Below are positions 47,095 to 58,434 of a stretch of 64,000 nucleotides of DNA, piece by piece. Below the pieces are notes generated by a model that ran no database searches, had not been told where the DNA came from, and saw only the letters and a program-made list of their open reading frames with translations. This DNA comes from Siphlonurus alternatus (lineage: Eukaryota > Arthropoda > Insecta > Ephemeroptera > Siphlonuridae): the NCBI GenBank assembly GCA_949825025.1, contig OX463782.1, positions 2,119,501-2,183,500 on the forward strand, read 5' to 3'. The first letter of the stretch is position 1. Every line of letters begins with the position of its first letter. Position numbers and translations under genes: made by a program.

Positions 47095-47685
47095 AAATAA
47101 AAATGCAATATGAAATCAAGTTAACTATAAATAATACAATGATACATATTTAATTAATATCACTTTTAGGTATACAAATTTAGTAATTAAATAATAAACG
47201 ATAAACATCAATTTTTAATTGATCACAACATAAAATACCATAATATTTATTAATTCATTATATAACCAGATAATTAAACTACTTTTATAATTCTAATTGA
47301 AAACACTCATAATATTTACATTAATTAACATTAAATTAAACATAAAATCACATCAACCATTCATAATATATATTCCATTCAACTTGAGCTTACAATTAAT
47401 TAATGCAAAATTATGATTTCTATTTATTGTTTTAAAATTAATTGTCAGTTTTATTGAGAGTTTAATTGAGCGTGAAAATGACTGGTGATAAAACAGCTGA
47501 TACTGAAAAATGACAGACGATAAAACAGCCGACACTTTTGTTGCTTTACATCCATTACATTAAAGTTCACATTAAACGACAGTAAAGAGATTAGTTTTCA
47601 ATGACGTTAATTAACATTATGATAAGTTTATACCTGAAATTATACCAATATATAATAAACGGACAACCTACATGTGAAAAAATTT
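47095..47685. other. AT-rich interval, nothing supported
   Basis: A short inner duplication (CTGATACTGAAAAATGACAG, then GATAAAACAGC twice) is present near 47486-47540. No gene. Confidence 0.4.
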
Positions 47686-47689
47686 TATT

Positions 47690-47972
47690 GCAGAAATGAA
47701 TAGAGGGTACCAAATTATGCTACTCTGAATTTTTCCATATTTTTTTGAGACCCAGAACTATTTTTAAATAATTATTAAAAGTGCGGCCATGCCCACTGGA
47801 AGCATCAATAGGCGTCTAGTCCCTATCCTTTTTATTAAGGATTGAGAGGTGCCAACTTAACTTACCGGACTTTCAAAAATTATTTAAAAATAGTTTAGGG
47901 CCTCAAAAAAATCGGAAATTTTTCAGAGTAGCATAATTTGGTACAATTAATCTATTCATTTCTGCAATAAAA
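47690..47972. mobile_element. M6 foldback copy
   Basis: ATTGCAGAAATGAATAGAGG is mirrored by ATCTATTCATTTCTGCAAT. The loop has CCCTATCCTTTTTATTAAGG. Confidence 0.85.
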
Positions 47973-47979
47973 TTTTTCA

Positions 47980-48840
47980 TGTAGGTTGTCCATTGCAAGA
48001 TTTTAATACATAAAAGAGCTTACAAAAAATAAAAATGTTTTGTGTTTTAATTCTTGCACTGAAAATATGAAAACTATTAGATTTTCCGATGAGGGAATGC
48101 TAATAATTTAAAAGATAACCATAATAATATATCCTTGAGTATTACATAATAATGCTCCTAAAAGCGTAAAAAATATATAAAATGTAAAAAAAAAAAAAAA
48201 AAAAAAAAAAAACTTTTAAGAGAAAAAACAAACGCAAGACGCATAGGGTATATTATTTCAATACTCATAATTACTCCAATAATTATATACAAGAATTACA
48301 ATAATACAGCTATATTATTATTTTATATTTAAAAAATATAAACACAAATTTAAGATGATTTATATGAAAAATATTAAATCCTGAAAATATGATAGAAACT
48401 GTCAAATTCAAGAGCATTTGTTTTCCCCCTTTTTTTCATGAATAACATGAAATTATACACTACAACACTACAACGGTATAGTACAATTAAATATAGTGAA
48501 CATAAAATTATCATATATTAGGAATTTTAGGAATGTACTAAATTATAATGAATCATATATAAAATATCCATACATTATATCCATTGAAGCAAAGTAAAAA
48601 AGTAATAAAAATAAAAAAATAAATACAAAAATTTAATGCATTTGAATAAGAAAACTGTCTCACATTTGATTAAGATGCAATGTTATTTTCCTGGAGCAAT
48701 CAATCGGTGATAAAAAAAAGACTTTTATCTATTATTGTACTTCTCATCCATAAAAAAACTTTCCTTGTTAACAGATGGCAATAGCATCGAAATATAGTTA
48801 CACTGTCAAACATTAGCGAGGGAAATTTTCAAAGATGTTG
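47980..48840. other. AT-rich interval with poly(A) tract
   Basis: An A run of roughly 26 bp lies at about 48186-48211. Otherwise featureless. Confidence 0.5.
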
Positions 48841-48842
48841 AC

Positions 48843-48977
48843 TATACTGTACATTCGTCGCATTGGAAAATTTCTTTTTGCGGCCTTGTTAATCACCATA
48901 CCATAGATGTGTTTTTCTTGCGAGGCATGGTGACTAACAAGACTGCAAAAGGGAAGATTTCTAAGGCAATGAGTGTA
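48843..48977. mobile_element. M7 foldback copy
   Basis: CTGTACATTCGTCGCATTGG is mirrored by CTAAGGCAATGAGTGTACA. Inner GGCCTTGTTAATCACCATAC. Confidence 0.8.
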
Positions 48978-48979
48978 CA

Positions 48980-51095
48980 TTAATTGATTATTTGACTCAT
49001 ACGTAAATTTTCAAATGTTTCTAAAATAGTGAACACCGTGTATGAAATAAGGTGCTTGAAGCGTTAGACAAGGTAAAGATTCTGTTATATTGACGGGAAA
49101 CTCATAGAGCTCAACATTTGTAAATAGATTGGAAATTACTACTTAATTCATTACTTACTAGTTGTTTCTGCAACAATATAGCCGAAAGGGTTATTATTTT
49201 TAACAATTTGTTAACAGTAACATTTCTTAGCACGCCAATGCTAACAACATGCAATATTGTTGCATAAAATCGTGTAGGAATCAAAACAACGCGAGCCCTA
49301 GTTTTGCATGTTAAGATTCTATTACAATATACCTGTGGTAAATCTATTGTTACCTGTTAACAATTGCATGCCTGTGTGAGAGTGATAAGTTCCATTCTTT
49401 AATAATTGAGATTTGAATAAAATTGCAAACTTATTTTCTTTGTTAAGCGTCAGCATATTAGGAGAAAATTGAAACTTTAATTAATTTCGTTAAATTTTAA
49501 TTAATTAAAAGTTACTAAAATATGATATTAAAAGGTAAGGTTTGGCAATTTTAATTGTTTGTGCGTTGATTTGTAAACTTAAAACCTTAAAATATAATTC
49601 ACATAAGTTCAATTATTATTTTATGGAACTTTTAAGCCACGTAAGTATACTTCTGTAGACACGACGAATTTTATTCCTGTTTTGTTTGTGGGTATTACCA
49701 CGCAATCTATGAAGGTGTGGTGAACCAAAACTATATTGATATTGATCAAATGGTTCTTACTGCACCCAAAATTGCAAATCTGCATCTCTTTGTCTATTGG
49801 AACTCTAGCAAGTTAGGCAGGAGTAAAGTTCATGCTATCCACAGGTGTACAATATTTAAAACATGGTTGGGAATTGTATAAAATATTTTTGAAATTACCT
49901 GATTTGCATTTTTAAGTAACAAAATATCTGATTTCAGGTGCAAACATAAAAGAAAATGTATATACTCTACTTAAGATGAAAAATTAAATTAATAAAAAAA
50001 AGGCATACAGTGTTTGAATTATAGAAATGCTTCCTAGAATCATAATAATGGTTCACTGTGATGTAATACTATACAATAATACGATTTATGTCCCATTTAA
50101 TTACATAATTAATCCACTATCTAAAACATAAATAATTTAAAACTACTACACATTTAACATATTGAACATATCAGGACCATGGTTTCCACGGTTTCCTCAC
50201 TCTCTCAGTATCAATGTGGATCTTCAACCTGACTATCACTGCTCGTTGTTTCTGTATCACTTTCACTATCCCAGTTAACACATCAATTTTGAAAATGTCA
50301 TTGCACTATATCATTAATATACATCACACTGAAAAAAGTATTTACAAAAAGTAAAGAAACTATTTAAAACAAAAATTTATCATGTTTCTTTTAAATACAC
50401 ATACAAAAAATACTAATTGTTTTATGTTCATGGTAATTTCTTGAAAACAAAATTGTTTTAAGATATTTACATTTTAAAAGTTCAAATTGAAATGGAACGA
50501 TGGAAAAAATGCTTTTTATGTTTGATGTATTATACGATTATGTGTTTTGAATAAAAACGATAAAATATAGTTATTGGCACTGGAAAATACACAGCTTATT
50601 TGAACACTATACATTATAATACATAAATTCCAAAACGCTGGCAATGCTAATATGTACATAAACTTTTTAAGCATAATTTTGAACCATTCATCACAGCACG
50701 GATTGTTAGCAATTAATTATATTTTTGACTTTATTCTTAATGTGTCATTTTGACCAATATTATTATAGCATATTTAATTATTAAATAAATTCTATCTGTA
50801 TATACAAAATGAATATTTACAACAATATTTTTAGTTATTAAAAAATTAATATTGGAATGCTATTTAAGTATTTATTGTAATACTATAAATAATGAAATAA
50901 AACTTAACTTGTGAAAAATTATAATAAAAAAAACATAATTAATCATGATGGGATGTTGAGAAATTGTTTAAAAAATATATAATGGTATTTTAATACTACT
51001 AGTAATTGTTAAATTTTATACACATTTATCCATTTATAATATATTTTAATATAACATTTCACTGATTCACTGAAATTTCCGTATAATATTTTTAT
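48980..51095. other. AT-rich interval with M10 and SINE-domain traces
   Basis: About 49745-49850 matches M10 (CAGGAGTAAAGTTCATGCTA). About 50175-50225 has ATGGTTTCCACGGTTTCCTC, a SINE central-domain trace. The region may include the distal 3' UTR of the minus-strand receptor (an AATAAA on minus at about 50871), but that is a guess. Confidence 0.4.
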
Positions 51096-51099
51096 CCAA

Positions 51100-52030
51100 A
51101 TTGATTAATTTACTGACAAGTTTTCACCCTGTATAGTTCCTGAGTCATCTGGGTAGCTTACTGACAAAGTTTTATGATTTAAATTACTGACACTTGGTAA
51201 TCCACTGACATTTGATGAGTAACTTGACAGATCATCATGATGGTGAAGCATATAATTACTTTTGTAAATCACTGAGAGATTAATAAATCACTGGCACTAT
51301 TAGAGTGACTCACTGTATTTAAGAACTAGTCATATGACTAGAGGAGACTCACTGACACCTGCTTCATTCACAATCAGTTGTTGTAAGGTATGGTGATCAA
51401 ATTTGAGAATCACTGACAGCTTGATGATCACTGACGTTAATGTGGACTTATATTAAAATTTCTCACTGACAGTCTAGTAAGTTGCTGACACATCTAGTGA
51501 CTCACTGACAGTGACAAGTTGATGACAGTAGTATGAATAACTGACAACTTGATGATCAATGACGTCAGTGTAATTTATACTGGAATTTCTCATTGACAGT
51601 CTGGTGTATTGCTGACAGATTCAGTGACGGTAGTATGAATTACTGACAACTTTCACTGACACTTTTGGTGATTCATTGACACATGTGTTACTCATTTACA
51701 GTCTGAAAACCATCACTTACAGTATAATGACACTTTGACAAGTTTGGTGATTCACTAACACGCTTAATGACTCACTAACAGCTTTATGATTTACTAACAA
51801 AGTTCACTGATAGTTTTATGACTCACTGAAAGTTCGGTGAATCACCAATGGTGACGTACAAACAGACTAGTTGAATCACCACTGTCAGTTTGGTGACTCA
51901 CTAACATGACTGACTGACACACATGGTGACTTAATGACAAACCTTACTGACAGTCCTATAAATCACCAATATATCTGATGATGGTTCATGACTCACTGAC
52001 ACTAAAAGTCTTGTTGGTGAATCTCCGATA
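51100..52030. repeat. Degenerate CTGACA/TGACTCA-rich minisatellite
   Basis: About 900 bp in which ACTGACA, GTGACTCACTGACA, TTGATGACAG and variants recur every 10-30 bp without a fixed period. TGACTCA (the AP-1/TRE core) occurs exactly six times (near 51306, 51502, 51770, 51822, 51895 and 51989), plus one TGACGTCA at about 51563. It ends about 50 bp from the receptor stop codon and so probably lies in that gene's 3' UTR or immediate downstream DNA. Confidence 0.75.
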
Positions 52031-52079
52031 TGACGCACTGTGATCAAGTGACTGAACAGCACGTCTTTCGTTCCTCATC

Positions 52080-53327
52080 TCACGTCTTATCGAGACAGAA
52101 AGCGGTGGTGACCGTCACTTCATGTTGGTTGTTTCTCCGCACGGAACTGTGAAAGTGGACCAAGGTGTGAGATGAGGCGTCATGGCGCCGGCTCTTGTCC
52201 ATGGTGCTCCTTTCCTGACGTCCCCTCTCCTGAACACTAGCGTCATCACCATAGCAACAACATAACAAATGACGGTTGAAATGTTTACGAAAAGTACCAC
52301 TAACACAATATAAAGCAATTGGATTAATACATGAATTTAAAAAACTTAAACAAAAACCAACTATACGTAATGCATGCCAAAATTCATCATATTCACTTTC
52401 TGAATCTGGATTTAAATGAAACCATAACATAAATACATGATATGGTAAAAAACATAATACAAATATAACGACAAATGCCAATACCATTTTTGCTACTTTT
52501 TTACGTGCTTGTACTTGTGTAGATGTACTGGAATGAGCTGTTTCACCAGGCATATGTCTGGCACTTCTATCTAAATGTTTAGCCATTAAAACATAAAATA
52601 CTGTAATAGCACATAAGGGTACTGCATAATAAACTAAAAATTTTGCAATTACAATTAATTTATCAGGAGTGTCACCTAATTGTCCAGGAAAAGGATAACA
52701 TGAAAATATTACACTATGATTATTTAATAAAACATGCTCTCTAAGTCTTGAAAATATTGCAGCTGGCATTGCAAGACAAATAGCTAAGATCCAAATTCCA
52801 ATTGCAGCACATAAGGTTACAGTTCTTGAACCTAAGTACCCTCCAACATGGCGTCGCATTGGATTAACTATTGCACAATATCTTTCAGCACTTAAAGCAG
52901 TTAAAGTAAATACAGAAACACCAACTGATAAATCTTTAACAAATTCTGCAAGTTTACAAATCGGTTCTCCATACGGCCAAGATTCAAAAGTATACAATGT
53001 TGATGTAAATGGTACACATGTTACAATAAGTAGTAAATCACCGAGAGCCAGAGAGAAGATGTAAGTGTTTGGAACGTTTCTCATACGTCGATGTCGGGCA
53101 AATATGACGATCAGGGTACCGTTTCCCAAAACTCCGACCACGAAAATTAGAACGAAGAGAGCTGGAACGATGTAAGTTTCAGGTCGTTCTTCGTAAGGGA
53201 CGTAAGATACTTCTTCTTCGGTGTTAGGACTTGCAGAAGTGTTGATGGACGTCCAGTTGGACAGTAGGGGAGTGTCCGAACTTAGCAGGAGGGCACCATC
53301 GTCCCACCATGTCGAGGAAGTGTTCAT
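52080..53327 (-). CDS. CCHa1-R: CCHamide-type neuropeptide receptor (class A GPCR)
   Basis: Seven-transmembrane receptor of the bombesin-receptor-like/CCHamide receptor family, expected in the plasma membrane of neurosecretory or gut target cells and coupled to a G protein. Numbering from an upstream Met at 53339: N-terminal glycosylation sites near N6, N28 and N33; TM1 with GN (72-73) from about 57; D101 in TM2; C128 before TM3; ERY at 152-154; C214 in extracellular loop 2; CFLPYH at 296-301 in TM6; NPIALY at 339-344 in TM7; and a CCC cluster at 360-362 suitable for palmitoylation. PETYIVPALF before TM1 and NVPNTYIFSLALGD are family-like. I start at Met 5 (53327, ACCATGA), because the first ATG lies inside a splice acceptor. 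That gives 415 residues in a single coding exon. Whether it is the type 1 or type 2 receptor is not certain. Residues about 100-357 use AT-rich codons while both ends are GC-richer. Confidence 0.93.
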   Translation of the reverse strand: MNTSSTWWDDGALLLSSDTPLLSNWTSINTSASPNTEEEVSYVPYEERPETYIVPALFVLIFVVGVLGNGTLIVIFARHRRMRNVPNTYIFSLALGDLLLIVTCVPFTSTLYTFESWPYGEPICKLAEFVKDLSVGVSVFTLTALSAERYCAIVNPMRRHVGGYLGSRTVTLCAAIGIWILAICLAMPAAIFSRLREHVLLNNHSVIFSCYPFPGQLGDTPDKLIVIAKFLVYYAVPLCAITVFYVLMAKHLDRSARHMPGETAHSSTSTQVQARKKVAKMVLAFVVIFVLCFLPYHVFMLWFHLNPDSESEYDEFWHALRIVGFCLSFLNSCINPIALYCVSGTFRKHFNRHLLCCCYGDDASVQERGRQERSTMDKSRRHDASSHTLVHFHSSVRRNNQHEVTVTTAFCLDKT

Positions 53328-53330
53328 GGT

Positions 53331-53349
53331 CTGTAACATATAAAGGAAA
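53331..53349 (-). promoter_or_regulatory. Predicted 3' splice site before receptor start
   Basis: On minus the sequence TTTCCTTTATATGTTACAG precedes ACCATGAAC. The pyrimidine-rich AG fits an acceptor, implying at least one upstream 5' UTR exon and removing the ATG within ATGTTACAG from the mRNA. Confidence 0.6.
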
Positions 53350-53461
53350 TGGTGAGGATTTAGAAATTAGCATTTTTTCTTTCAATTGAACCCTGTTGTA
53401 GGGTACAGATATGTAGCTTTCTGGCTGTACGTGGACCTGACCTAGGATATTTTTTTAGGAA

Positions 53462-53692
53462 CTTCCAAACTAATACAGCCATCCATCCCAGTATTTGCAT
53501 GCTTGTGACTGAGGGAACGATGGAAACTTTAGTGAGAAGGTTTGGCAATTGATGGATGGTACCATTAACTTGATATAACCCCAGATACATGATTTTTTAT
53601 ATAGCAGCCACCACTTGTAAAAAAATGATGGTGCTTGGAATTGAACGGAAGACAGATTACGAATTGGCGGATGCGCATAAATAGTTAGTGAC
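53462..53692 (-). mobile_element. SINE with tRNA-like head and shared central domain
   Basis: Reading minus from 53692, a tRNA-like head carries CCGTTCAATTCCAAGCACC (B-box-like GTTCAATTCC). The central segment TTTCCATCGTTCCCTCAGTC and GCAAATACTGGGATGGATGG follow. That segment matches the one downstream of the 5S head in the other SINE family (TTTTCCACGGTTCTC ... GAATGCTGGGA). Confidence 0.6.
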
Positions 53693-53834
53693 ATTTTTTT
53701 TTATAAACATTTTTAGTGATTTAATATTCCTGAATTCTTGTGGACTTGTTCCATAAGATATTATTGATTTAAAGGATTCAAACACGAGTGAACGTGTGGA
53801 TTAAAGACTATAAAAACAATCCATCCTATAGTAA

Positions 53835-53905
53835 TTTCCTAACTGTGACTGAGGGAGCCATGGAAACCTGAGTCAAGATGGTCGGTAATTTATATAGTGA
53901 ATGTC
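53835..53905 (-). mobile_element. SINE central-domain fragment
   Basis: GACTGAGGGAGCCATGGAAA then CCTGAGTCAAGATGGTCGGT. Same domain, headless. Confidence 0.55.
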
Positions 53906-53909
53906 ATAA

Positions 53910-55020
53910 ATTACCTCCAGGATTAATAAGAGAATATATATTAATTATTCATTACGTTCACAATACAAGATGTTAACGACGCATCATATAAGAATAACAT
54001 TATCTTTGTCAACGAATCTGTATGTGCACGTAGGGTATGTTATTTCATGTATAACCGTTCTTTTTGATAAAATCTGGTGATTATGCTTGTAGTATATTTA
54101 TATGAAGGGATCGAATTCAGGGCCAGATTACGAGAACGTGTTTTCCACTAGTACACGTGGTCATTATCTGGAACTGACATTCAATATTTATTACATTTTT
54201 CAATAATTTTTATTCTTTTTTTACCTTTACTGACGTCACGCTAAAGATAAATTAATGTTTTACTCTTAAAAATAGTTTTTGCCCTCAAAATATAAATATT
54301 GTAATTAATTGCGAGAAGTAATTTTTTATAAATTTAATAATTTAAATGCTTGAGGATTATTTTCCAATAGCTGTTAAGCATGACCTGGTCAATTTTCTCA
54401 GGATATATGGTACACAACTTGGCAACTCTCAAATGTATAGCACACTCCAGTGTCCAGTGTTTTCAATTTCAGTAGGACAAATTCGAGGAGATATTTCTAA
54501 CAGAGGTTTCCACCTTGCTGAGGGGGGCGCCTGCAGTTGCCTAGCAAAATAGTGCGATTAAATTTTATATCATGTGGTACGTGTTATTATGGAACCTTAC
54601 ATTTATTATACAGTATATAATGTGAATGTAATGTTATTTTAATAAATAAAAATGTGCAATATAATTAATGTAAAGTGCTATAGCATGTTAATTTTAATTA
54701 AAAAAATATATATTTTTTCATATAAAGTAATTAAAAGGTAATTATATATTACATTAAAGTGCAGAAGTTCAATGCAAAATGATAACAAATATAAGTAATA
54801 ATTATCTTTTGAATGCAAAATTATGTACTGCAGTAGCGTCGAACGTGTACGCATAATTATATTATATGATGGCTTTTTGCTTTAATAAGGAACATGTTTA
54901 AAATATTCATTTTACATGCACGTAATAATATAAATTACATTGATAATTAATATTATAATTTATATAATTATCATGTTCTCATTAGTTTTTAATGTACAAG
55001 TTTAAAAAAGTGTAAAAAAA
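53910..55020. other. AT-rich interval upstream of the 5S genes
   Basis: Contains TGACGTCA at about 54232 and a GC-richer patch at 54440-54545 without splice support. This may include the receptor's 5' UTR exon or promoter on minus, but nothing specific is visible. Confidence 0.4.
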
Positions 55021-55022
55021 AG

Positions 55023-55092
55023 GCTTACGGCACGCGGTATGGACGGTCACCCATCCAGGCATGCACTAACCGCGCTCATCGTTTTCTCCGCT
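55023..55092 (-). pseudogene. 5S rRNA 3'-half relic
   Basis: The complement reads GAGCGCGGTTAGTGCATGCC, GGATGGGTGACCGTCC and ATACCGCGTGCCGTAAGCC, matching the last 60 or so bases of 5S with several changes and no 5' half. It faces away from the intact gene, 180 bp off. Confidence 0.8.
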
Positions 55093-55273
55093 GTTGGTCT
55101 TTGACTGTTCTTGCTTACACAAAACATCGAAGCTTACATAATATGACCTAGCAGTAGGTAAAAATTATTGCTAAAGTTTCTGTTTTTTATTCCCCTCCAC
55201 CGCCGTCTGCTGGAGTCTGGAGGGGAGGGAGTGGAGGGGAGTTCAAGTAGCAAACAAGTCGCTGTCTTTACTT

Positions 55274-55391
55274 GTCTACGGCCATATCACGTTGAATGCA
55301 CCGGTTCTCGTCCGATCACCGAAGTTAAGCAACGTCGAGCGCGGTTAGTACTTGGATGGGTGACCGCCTGGGAATACCGCGTGCTGTAGAT
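55274..55391 (+). rRNA. 5S ribosomal RNA gene
   Basis: 118 bp with the full 5S pattern: GGTTCTCGTCCGATCACCGA, AGTTAAGCAACGTCGAGCGC, GGTTAGTACTTGGATGGGTG and ACCGCCTGGGAATACCGCGT. The 5' end GTCTACGGC pairs with the 3' end GCTGTAGAT over nine positions, forming helix I. Internal control regions (box A, intermediate element, box C) look intact, and a T run follows at once. It is a plausible functional, dispersed 5S gene or the source type of the 5S SINEs. Confidence 0.95.
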
Positions 55392-55395
55392 ATAC

Positions 55396-55400
55396 TTTTT
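55396..55400 (+). terminator. RNA polymerase III terminator of the 5S gene
   Basis: Five T residues, four bases past the 5S 3' end. Confidence 0.8.
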
Positions 55401-55689
55401 AAAACATAAACTCCAAACAATATAATGCCTGCAGTCGTGCAAATAACAAGCAATGTTAAATTTCGATATCTGGCATACTCATATTATATAGCTTACGACA
55501 AAAAGATGAAGTCATCAGGCTTAGTACAGCACTTCATTGGATGGGGAGCCACCTTGAAATACTTTACGTTATAGATGCATATAATTTTTAACACAAATAA
55601 TATTTATAATTTAATAATCAATAATCGATATGATACACAATTTATATTATTGTATTTTTTTAACAATTATATAAGGTTATTATACAGAC

Positions 55690-56062
55690 GTTACAGCTAG
55701 TCCAATGCTTTTGAAGCTCAAGCCGAGCTAATATGGTGATTAGGGAGGAAAAAGATGGTATGACCACTGCCGGCTTTTAATTGTTACCCTCCCAGCATTC
55801 GCTGAGGTGATACTGAGGGAACTGTGGAAAACCTCAATCAGGACCGACACCTCTTATACTTTTTATCAATCGACCAAAGTGATATCCAAAGCCTGGGGAA
55901 CCGCACTATATATAACACTGGGTGGAAAGCGAGACGAATTTACCCCAGGGAGGGAGCATTGTTATTTTTACTTGAAACGGTCACCCATCCATGTTAAATA
56001 CTAACCTCAGTAACCACGCTTGACGTGGCTTGACTTCGGTGATTCAACGAAAACCGGTCAAT
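55690..56062 (-). mobile_element. 5S-derived SINE, near full length
   Basis: Read on minus: 5S-like head at the high end (ACCGGTTTTCGTTGAATCAC), body CTCCCTCCCTGGGG, GGCTTTGGATATCACTTTGG and the central domain TCCTGATTGAGGTTTTCCAC. Its 5S part contains a small tandem insertion around GTTAGTATTTAACATGG. Confidence 0.85.
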
Positions 56063-56079
56063 ACACTGCATCATGATCA

Positions 56080-56650
56080 ACCTTAATTTTAAAATAGAGA
56101 AATACACTCAATTTATTCTCTATGTTATTAATTATTGCTATACAGTTTTCCTGCACGAATATAAATTAATCTCAATTGAGACTGACTTTTTCGCCTCAAC
56201 CACAGCTACATGTGCGGTTGTGACTAACATATTATTAAATCAAAGGTGAGGCTAGAAATAATGAACAGACAACTTAAATTTAATTATAACGTTGATTTAC
56301 TAATTAATAATCCAATTAAAATCTGTCAGAGGTAAACGAAAAAATTCAATTTAAAATCTGTTAGTTTGAAATATTTATTTTAACTCCATATTTAAAGTAA
56401 ATTATAATATACTTTTAATCACATTTATATTAAAATGTGAAATATATAATTAAAACACAGTATAGAGTTCACCACGTCAGTAAATATAATTAATTATAAA
56501 TATAAAATTCTCAAATTCTCTAAACTATTATAATTAATATTTCTTTTCCAGATAATAATACTGTACTGTAAAATTAGTAAGTATATAGTTTTACTACATA
56601 CACTATATGTTAATAAATAACTTTTCCGTGCAAAGAATATTCATATTGAA
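56080..56650. other. AT-rich interval, nothing supported
   Basis: No gene or repeat copy identified. Confidence 0.4.
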
Positions 56651-56652
56651 TG

Positions 56653-56746
56653 TTATTTCACTTTTCGGACTTTTGACTTTTACCTTTGCCGATGTTAACA
56701 CCGGAAAAGGTTAAAGTCCGAAAAGTGAAATAACATTCAATACACC
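56653..56746. repeat. Short foldback
   Basis: ATTGAATGTTATTTCACTTT and CGGACTTTTGACTTTTACC are mirrored by GGTTAAAGTCCGAAAAGTG and TAACATTCAAT around GATGTTAACACC. Confidence 0.85.
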
Positions 56747-56904
56747 TCACTTAAAAAATGGCACAACAAAGAATAAAGAATGTTAAGGAGAGATTTATTT
56801 CAAGTCATTGCAGTTATAACTTTAAATATTAAATTTTTATTTTATTTATTTTTATTGACTTCAGACTTCATGCAAGAAATTGAACGTTTATGTTAAATGA
56901 TAAA

Positions 56905-57036
56905 ATAGGCCTGCTGTTCGTAAACCCTGCTCGGTATACACTTTCTACACCCAACTGACCTTATACCCTATATGTATATATAAGGTCGATTGGGTGTAGA
57001 AAGTGTACACCGAGCAGGGTTTATGAACAGGCCTTA
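56905..57036. repeat. Foldback, about 130 bp
   Basis: AGGCCTGCTGTTCGTAAACC and TACACTTTCTACACCCAA are mirrored with few changes. The centre is TATATGTATATATA. The design resembles the two larger palindromes with TA centres. Confidence 0.85.
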
Positions 57037-57260
57037 AGTTTAATAAAATGTATATTTTTTTTCAATCAAAATTTATTAAAAGTTGTGGCATAGTACCAAA
57101 AGCAAAAACGATAAATTCTGAGCTTGGGATTTGAGGAGTTGGCGATGGTGTCAACATATATGATGAAGAAATGCTTTTTCCTTTCCATTAACTTTCTAAA
57201 TATCTGTCCCCGGGAAGAAAATGCCGCGGGGTCTACAGATCGATATAATATAATATAAAA

Positions 57261-57372
<112 letters not shown>

Positions 57373-57778
57373 GCTGAGAAGAACTGATAAGTGATGACTA
57401 AAAAAAAAGTATTAAAGTTACAATATTGCATATTATCTCATGCACTTTAAAAGCAATTTAAAATGGTTTACAGAATAAAGGTATTGTGTATTCTTACATA
57501 TTATACTTTTAGTGGGATTTTATATAGTTACAGAACCAACGTTCCTAAAATTGCTAGAAACTATACGATTGTATTAATACACACAGAATATTGGGAATAT
57601 TATAATAATATAAATATAAAATACTTTGCTTTTGGAACTGTGATCTTCTAAATTCGAAGCCAATTAATATGTTAAATGCTTAAATAAATATTGTAAGTTT
57701 TTGCCTTAATTTTTTTCTTCAATTATAATACTACAATTTTTCAACATTTTGTGTCATTGTAGATGGGAGTTTCAACCA

Positions 57779-58024
57779 CCCTAGTTGAAAAATTACGTCT
57801 TCAACTCATCCTTTACACGTCTAAACCTAATCTTTTTACTTCTAAAACACATCTGATTTCCTCTTCGCTCAAAATGAGAATAAAATGAAGACAATATTTC
57901 TAACATTTTATGCTCAAAATATAAGATGAGGAAAAAAGACGTAAGTAATCTCGTCTTTTTCACCTTTTTTTTCCTCTAAAATGGTGCAAAATAAGAGGAG
58001 AAAAGACGAGAGGAGAGTTTAATA
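57779..58024 (+). mobile_element. M1 MITE, 3' end lost
   Basis: Starts CCCTAGTTGAAAAATTACGT. Colinear to GACGAGAGGAGAGTTTAATA, after which it departs from the family. Confidence 0.85.
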
Positions 58025-58040
58025 TTTAAGACATGACAAA

Positions 58041-58166
58041 TCTCTAAAGGTGTGCTGGTACGGTCAATTTTGTGATCAGATTCCAACAGGTGCGTCTTCA
58101 AATCTACATTGCACCTGTTGACCTGGTCATAAAAATTGATGTCTCTAACAGTACATCTTTAGAACA
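58041..58166. repeat. Foldback, about 125 bp
   Basis: CTAAAGGTGTGCTGGTACGG and CAACAGGTGC are mirrored by GCACCTGTTG and TAACAGTACATCTTTAG. Confidence 0.75.
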
Positions 58167-58434
58167 AGGGTAGCAGTGAGGTAATGATAAAAAAAGGTGG
58201 CTTGGAAAACAATAGTACAATTTTGCACCTAATTTAATGCACACGATAATTTTTTATTTTTTTTTTAAATTTTTTTCACAATTTGCAAGCTTACTGTACA
58301 GACGCAAACATAAATTACTACGTTTAATTTAAATGACAGTGTTTAATAGGAATTCGTTGACAACGGATAATGTTATTTCTATAAGACGTCGGATGACTCA
58401 GATCCGAATTAAAAAGCATAATTTTTTTATTATT

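Noticed and set aside
52115..52318. 67-codon minus frame inside the receptor
   Set aside because: Out-of-frame shadow of the receptor gene.
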